Shown piece after piece: positions 58,835 through 64,000 of a DNA stretch of 64,000 nucleotides; within the stretch, counting starts at the first letter, position 1, and each line of letters opens with the position of its first letter. The notes under the pieces were generated by a model. It had not been told where the DNA came from. It did not search any database and saw nothing but the letters and a program-made list of their open reading frames with translations. Origin of the DNA: Megalobrama amblycephala (lineage: Eukaryota; Chordata; Actinopteri; Cypriniformes; Xenocyprididae); the NCBI RefSeq assembly GCF_018812025.1, contig NC_063058.1:18283797-18347796 (forward strand), written 5' to 3'. Both the position numbers and the translations under genes were made by a program.

Positions 58835-60631
58835 TTCGCTATTCAGTGAAAATCTTGACATCTGCTCTGGAATGCTCATTAGAGAAGAAGCGATATCTGA
58901 TTTGTGAATGGATTTACAAATCTGACTGAACTGGTTCTCGTGTTCAGCTCACTGATTCAATGATCCAGTCTTAGATTTTAACAGCGTACCAGAGGGTGTT
59001 TATAGTAAATAACGACTTCACTTTTATGATACTTTTCCATTTTTGAAGCTTGTAACTGCATGGAAAAAGAGCATATTTTCATTTCCACAAAAGCAAAAAA
59101 AGTTCTACAGATCTAGAACATCATGAGGGTTCGTAAATCATGACAGAATGTTCATTTTTATTCACCGACATTCAAATAGTTCGCCGAACAAATAGGTATC
59201 CCTTTAATTCATTACGAGGTACTTATCATAACGGATGTCTGATTAATGCTCTGAAATACCACCAGATTTAGTCACCAAAGGGGGTTTTGCAACACGTGAG
59301 TCAAAAAGCCACCAGGCTGCCCTCTTGTGCATTGTTTTGTAAATGCATAATAGAAAAAAAAAAAAAAACACACTTTTAGATCCAAGAAACCCACTCCAGT
59401 ACCCATGCAGCATGTATGTCGTCTGTACAGCACGGATTTCGAGTTCTAACCGTTCCATTTACTGGAAAAGCAGCGACTGGAATAAGAACAATCTGGAACT
59501 TGAAAGACGTTCACCTCAGTATATCCCACCATTCCAGCAGCTGACAGCTTTATGGTTCACAACGCAAAGCAAGTAGAACGGAGCAGCTCTCCAAAACAGC
59601 TCAAAGTATGTTTTACATGCCACAGCTAGCATACAAAAACCTTCCGTAGCACACTGACATTGAGACGAGCATGTGTTTTAGACCTGCTTCCAAGAAAGAA
59701 AGAAAGGACTTTGTACTGTTTTTTCATCCTAAGTGGAGTTTAGGAAGTTCAACTGGCCTGTTCTGAGGAGAGAATGTGTCAAGACAACAGCTGGCCCGCT
59801 GATGGGGCCTTCTGTTCCCCGTTTCTGAGAAAGCTAGTAAGGACAAGATAGCTATGTCTGGCCAGAGGGAAATGAATGGAAGGAGAGATGAGAAGAGGAG
59901 AAGGCAGGGAGGGAAGGAAGCAGCTGGGAAGCTGATCACGTCTGATTTGACAACATACTGTAGTAGCCATGGTCTCTCGGCTGCTAGATGGAGGGTAGGC
60001 CTTGCACAACAGAATGGGGAAATGTGCAGGAGCCCGTGTGCGCACACAGGAAACCCCAAATGAAGTCAAAATTTATAATAGTGGGATTATGTAACAGGAA
60101 GCCATATCTCCATCTGCTCAAGAGCCAAGCCCTGGGAGAAAGGGGGAAATTACAGAATAATGCACTTCAGACGTTAATTCAACGCATTTGGTTCTACGGT
60201 TCAGTGACGCCCAATTAGACGGCAGTGAATTGACCACAGATAGCAGTCGAAGCTTGTGTAGACTCTGGCAGCTGTATCACCTCAAAAAATCTGTACTACT
60301 TTTCCTTTGGTCCATATCGGAAAAACACTGCCCCTGTCCCCAAGGCTTATCCTTGATTTATGGCAACGTCCAACTTTAATAACTGGACTTTTAGAAATAC
60401 TAAAAGAAAATAGTTCACCTAAGTTCACCTAAGAACTACATTACAAAGATACTTTATGGCCATTTTTAAGGTGTTGCTAGGCGATTGCTTACCAGTCCAA
60501 GTCAGATCGGATGAATGACTCAATCGGACAAAAAATCCTTAATGTGAACATCTCAATCCGAACCAACTGAGCTCAATCCAATTTAAATTTTGATTGGAGG
60601 GGGCAGTGTAGATTCAATCACCAGGAAAAAA
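58835..60631. other. Unclassified sequence with a MITE remnant at its start
   Basis: 59040-59206 (CATCATGAGGGTTCGTAAAT, ACAGAATGTTCATTTTTATT, GGTATCCCTTTAA) is a decayed right end of the TTAA foldback family. The rest is unrecognised. Overlapping frames on both strands at 59724-60218 lie in GA-rich DNA. Confidence 0.4.
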
Positions 60632-60635
60632 TTAA

Positions 60636-61580
60636 AGGGTTAGTTCAGCCAAAAATGAAATTTCTGTCATTAATTACTCGCCCTAATGTTGTTCCACACC
60701 CGTAAGACCTTCGTTCATCTTCAGAACACAAATTAAGATATTTTTGATGAAATCCAAAAGGTTTTTATCCCCCATTGATAGCAATGTAATTACCGTCATT
60801 CATGGTCCAGAAAGGTATAGACATTCGTTAAAATAGTCAACATGACTACAGTGGTTCAACCTTAATGTAATGAAGCGACAATAATACATTTTATGTGCAA
60901 AAACAACGACTTTATTCAACAATTTCTTCTCTACCCTGTCACAGTTGACGTAGTAAATGCAGTTCAGCGCTTCTGTGTTTACTTCATTCTGATGTAGAAC
61001 CTGGAAGCGCTGAACATAAACAGCGGTTACACTTTATTTTACAGTGCCGTAGTTACATTGTAATTACTCAAATAAGTACTGAGTACTATTAATTAACTAC
61101 ATGTACTTACTATAGAGTTACAGTTAGGGTTAGGGTTTGGTTTAAGGTTAGTTACTTGTAATTATGTATAATTTACTGTTATTACTGTTGTAAGTACATG
61201 TAGTAACTTGTAACTACAGCATTGTAAAATAAAGTGTTACCTACATAGCATATGAGAATGACAGGAGAGAGACGAATTTGTTGAATAAAGTAGTTTTTTT
61301 TGTTTTGTTTTTGCGCACAAAAGTTATTCTTGTGGCTTCATAACATTAAGGTTGAACCAATGTAGTCATGTTGACTATTTAACAATGTCTTTACTACTTT
61401 TCTGGACCATCAATGACGGTAATTACGTTGCTTTCTATGGTAGATAAAAAAAAACCTCTTGGATTTTATCAACAATATCTTATTTTGTGTTCTGAAGATG
61501 AACGAAGGTCTTACGGGTGTGCAACGACATGAAGGTGAGTAATTAATGACAGAAATTTCATTTTTGGGTGAACTAACCCT
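60636..61580. mobile_element. TTAA-flanked foldback MITE with a nested MITE
   Basis: The ends AGGGTTAGTTCAGCCAAAAA and TTTTTGGGTGAACTAACCCT are inverse and flanked by TTAA (60632-60635, 61581-61584). Long arms pair throughout (CACACCCGTAAGACCTTCGT / ACGAAGGTCTTACGGGTGTG; GACGGTAATTACG-type; GACTACAGTGGTTCAACCTT / AAGGTTGAACCAATGTAGTC). A separate element, 61025-61243, lies near the centre. No coding capacity. Confidence 0.95.
61025..61243. mobile_element. Nested MITE with GGTTACACTTTATTTTACAG ends
   Basis: The left GGTTACACTTTATTTTACAG is the inverse of the right TGTAAAATAAAGTGTTACC (one mismatch plus one gap). Inner pairs include GTAGTTACA / TGTAACTAC and AACTACATGTACTTAC / GTAAGTACATGTAGT. 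It lies wholly within the TTAA foldback at 60636-61580. Confidence 0.88.
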
Positions 61581-61584
61581 TTAA

Positions 61585-63427
61585 GCATGTAAACAGATGC
61601 TTGAATCAGACTATTTTTCAATCGGATTCAAAAAACCTTGCGCACATGTGCAGTGTATGCTTAAATATGTTTTTTTAAACATGTATTTTTATTTACCTCT
61701 CACGTCTTACAAACTGGTCAGTAGAGGAGAATGAAAACATATTAAATATTTGCTAAAAATGACAGATATGTCAGCTTTCTTTTTAGATCATCAAGGCAAT
61801 ACCAACAATTATAGTTACAGTAGCTCCGGTGACATTAGCGAAGTGATTTTCGCTGCGTTCTGAAATATGTGAGACCGCAATTTACAGCGGTTGCATTCTC
61901 AGCATTACCACAGGGGTGCTATAGTGCATTAGCATCAACTGTCTTCTTTCTACTCTTTCAGGAACTACTGTCAACATTTTAAAGAAAATTAGCTAAGTTA
62001 ATAAGTTAATGTTCACAGCAACTTACTTGACTAATAACACTTAATAGCTTTGCATTACCTTAGGGTTAGCAAAGCCTCAACTATGAAGGTTATGAAACAA
62101 CATACCACTCTGAGACTAAGTCAAGTTTCCAGGCGAGTTTATTTGCACAATGGCTAGCCAGTTTGCAACTGTAAACAAACTGTAACAATGGTTGTTGCTT
62201 TTAGTAAGAGAGAATAAAACTTCTGGGTGATATTCTCATGAGATGACAAACAAAAGAATGGTTCAAATTCATCTGGAACCGTAGCCAAGCACATGATTGA
62301 AGCAAGCTTCGTTTCTCATGCTTTGTAGGAGCACTGGCACAGTATAGAAAATAGGACTAAATTAAGCAGCTACATATGCAGTCTTGGATGTAGAGAAACC
62401 CAAAATTGCTGGCTGTAATGGAAATATAGCTTAATTCAAAGAGTAAAATCAAGGAAAGCATTCAATCAAAACCACCATAGAGTTAATGTAACCAAATGAC
62501 GTAGGCCGCCATGAAAAGCTTTGTTGTTCATTTGGAGCCAAACAGTGTTAAGAGAAGGAGAGAGAAAAAGAATCATTACAGTTTTATTGGTGTTTGTTTT
62601 TTCTTGCTTTCTTCTGTGCTTTAGGGGTGTTGTCAAATTCATTAATTGGACACATATGAAGCAAAGAATTATGACAGATAAACGCATTCCAACTGGGGGT
62701 GTGAGCAATCGACCGAGAAGCCTGGAGACTTGCACAAAAAAAAAAAAAAACTCAACTGAAGTTAAACTGTTTAGATGGATGCCTTTACATTAGCTCCAAT
62801 GCCTGTGGCCTTATCTAATAGCGTTTCTCCTCAGATTAACCCAAAAAACACCATTTAATCATATAAAAAGCACAGTTTCTTTCCTTACATATTTCCTGTT
62901 TACACAGGAAGTTTAAGCTGCACATATCAAATACACCTTTTCAAAGTCAGCATTTTATTTGACCTCGTAATTTTTAATAAAAATGTCATAACTCAATCCC
63001 CCAGTAAAAGCACAGACGTCTTTCTGGTGACGTATGTCAGACTTCTCCGATAATTTAGTCCACTTAAATTTCACCCTTTTCTTACAGTTGACTTCAAGTT
63101 CACATTCAGATCTGCCTCCATCCAGTCAACAACTGATGTATAGAATTAAGACCCCGCCCTACATTTTCTTTTTTGATAATTTGTTCCACTTGGATGTACA
63201 TCACAATACAGAAGAACAGATCTGCTGCTACTTCCGTTCATTGCATTGACTTTCCTAATCGAGAGAGCTTTTGATTGGACAAAAATCTGTGACAGCCAGT
63301 AGCACAGTTCCTCAACAAACCGCCCATACCGGCGTGATGAATACGATCCTCAACTGGATGGAACTGAAATAAATACTTTGAATGTTGCAATCCTATCACA
63401 CTTATGTTAGCAACCTGAATCGTAACA
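61585..63427. other. Mostly unique sequence
   Basis: No gene was recognised. The 90-codon frames at 62466-62793 on both strands overlap and are unrecognised. A poly-A run lies at 62737-62750. Confidence 0.4.
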
Positions 63428-63776
63428 AAGCACTGTTCGCCAGAGAAGAACTGGCCCCCCGACTAAGCCTGGTTTCTCCCAAGGTTTTTTTTCTCTCCAT
63501 TTTAACATCTATTTGCCACCTGTTTGCCACCTGATGTCACCTGTTGGAGTTTGGGTTCCTTGCTGCTGTCGCCTTTGGCTTGCTTAGTTGGGGACACTTT
63601 ACATTTGACATTCAACAGTTTTCTTGACATTTATTCAACAGTGCTTTGATCTGCCTGCATTGACACTGTTCTTTAAGAGCTGCTGTGCAGCCAAAATTAT
63701 ATACCAGTTATCAATGTAAAGCTGCTTTGACACAATCTGCATTGTAAAAAGCGCTATATAAATAAAGGTGACTTGA
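63428..63776 (+). mobile_element. LINE/SINE-type 3' tail
   Basis: GAACTGGCCCCCCGACTAAG, CCTGGTTTCTCCCAAGG, CCTTTGGCTTGCTTAGTTGG and AAAGCGCTATATAAATAAAG followed by GTGACTTGA form a 3' end I know from fish L2-like LINEs and the SINEs that share their tails (V-SINE/HAmo type). The 3' boundary is clear; a 5' start or tRNA-like head is not visible, so this is a truncated copy. Confidence 0.7.
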
Positions 63777-63897
63777 AGTGCAGGATGAGTCATCAATATT
63801 TTTACTACATTTCCAGGAAATGAAAAGTGTGTAATTAGGATCATTTTTGCCTACTATTTTATGAATACTGTGAATTCAGACATACTACTTTTTTACT

Positions 63898-64000
63898 CTA
63901 CACTCTAAAAAGAAAAAAATGGTGCTATATAGTACTAAAAGTGGTTATTTGGCTTGTAATCACAGGGGAACTACTTTAAGTGCTGTATGGCACGAAATCT
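63898..64000 (+). mobile_element. MITE end, cut by the window edge
   Basis: ACACTCTAAAAAGAAAAAAA and GGTGCTATATAGTACTAAAA resemble the left terminus of a common teleost MITE (GGTTCTATATAGCACC type). The partner end would lie beyond the window. Confidence 0.5.

Overview
The window reads as non-coding DNA from a ray-finned fish, most likely a cyprinid (carp, goldfish or zebrafish relatives). The evidence is an AT-rich base composition, many microsatellites, and a dense load of foldback MITEs whose ends I recognise from cyprinid genomes. These include TTAA-flanked AGGGATAGTTCACCCAAAAA-type ends, TA-flanked CAGTACAGTCCAAAAGTTTGG-type ends and AGGTGCCCTAGA-type ends. There are no bacterial operons. 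I found no convincing multi-exon host gene. The window is best read as intergenic or deep-intron sequence, with a few short exon-like or conserved-looking islands (about 480-735, 15121-15246, 19600-19800, 42700-42960).

Layout. 1-5.3 kb: a foldback MITE (1085-1678), a 2-kb GATA satellite with higher-order structure (1715-3728), then unique DNA. 5.3-6.1 kb: a MITE fragment joined to a decayed Tc1 transposase gene. 9.7-15 kb: a dispersed fish repeat, a hAT-like hairpin and two large TTAA foldback elements, one with a nested insertion. 16-21.7 kb: two copies of one repeat in opposite orientation around an AT-rich block of 240-280 bp tandem units. 23.4-26.9 kb: a MITE, a decayed minisatellite, and a hAT-like element with an 8-bp target duplication carrying a second element inside it.

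28.7-32.9 kb: a 3.5-kb minisatellite of about 30-bp units lying inside a Tc1-type element, followed by the C-terminal end of another Tc1 transposase. 34.1-35.7 kb: a TTAA-flanked MITE, a hAT-like end and a palindrome. 37.7-40.1 kb: a nest of a Tc1-type MITE, a piggyBac-like remnant with a first-exon-like reading frame, another MITE, and a Harbinger-like transposase fragment on the minus strand. 40.6-42.3 kb: a direct duplication on either side of a foldback element. 43-57 kb: repeated copies of one TA-flanked MITE family, including a complete 938-bp foldback and a local triplication, plus long (TA)n tracts and a tandem pair of a palindromic MITE. 58-64 kb: two more TTAA foldbacks (one with a nested MITE), a LINE/SINE-type 3' tail and a MITE cut by the window end.

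All recognisable coding sequence comes from transposons (Tc1, piggyBac, PIF/Harbinger) and is broken by stops, frameshifts or truncation. The long open frames in the satellites are artefacts of stop-free repeat units. I did not find an undescribed gene system. The most unusual content is structural: higher-order satellites, element-in-element nesting, and foldback elements with conserved ends but diverged cores.
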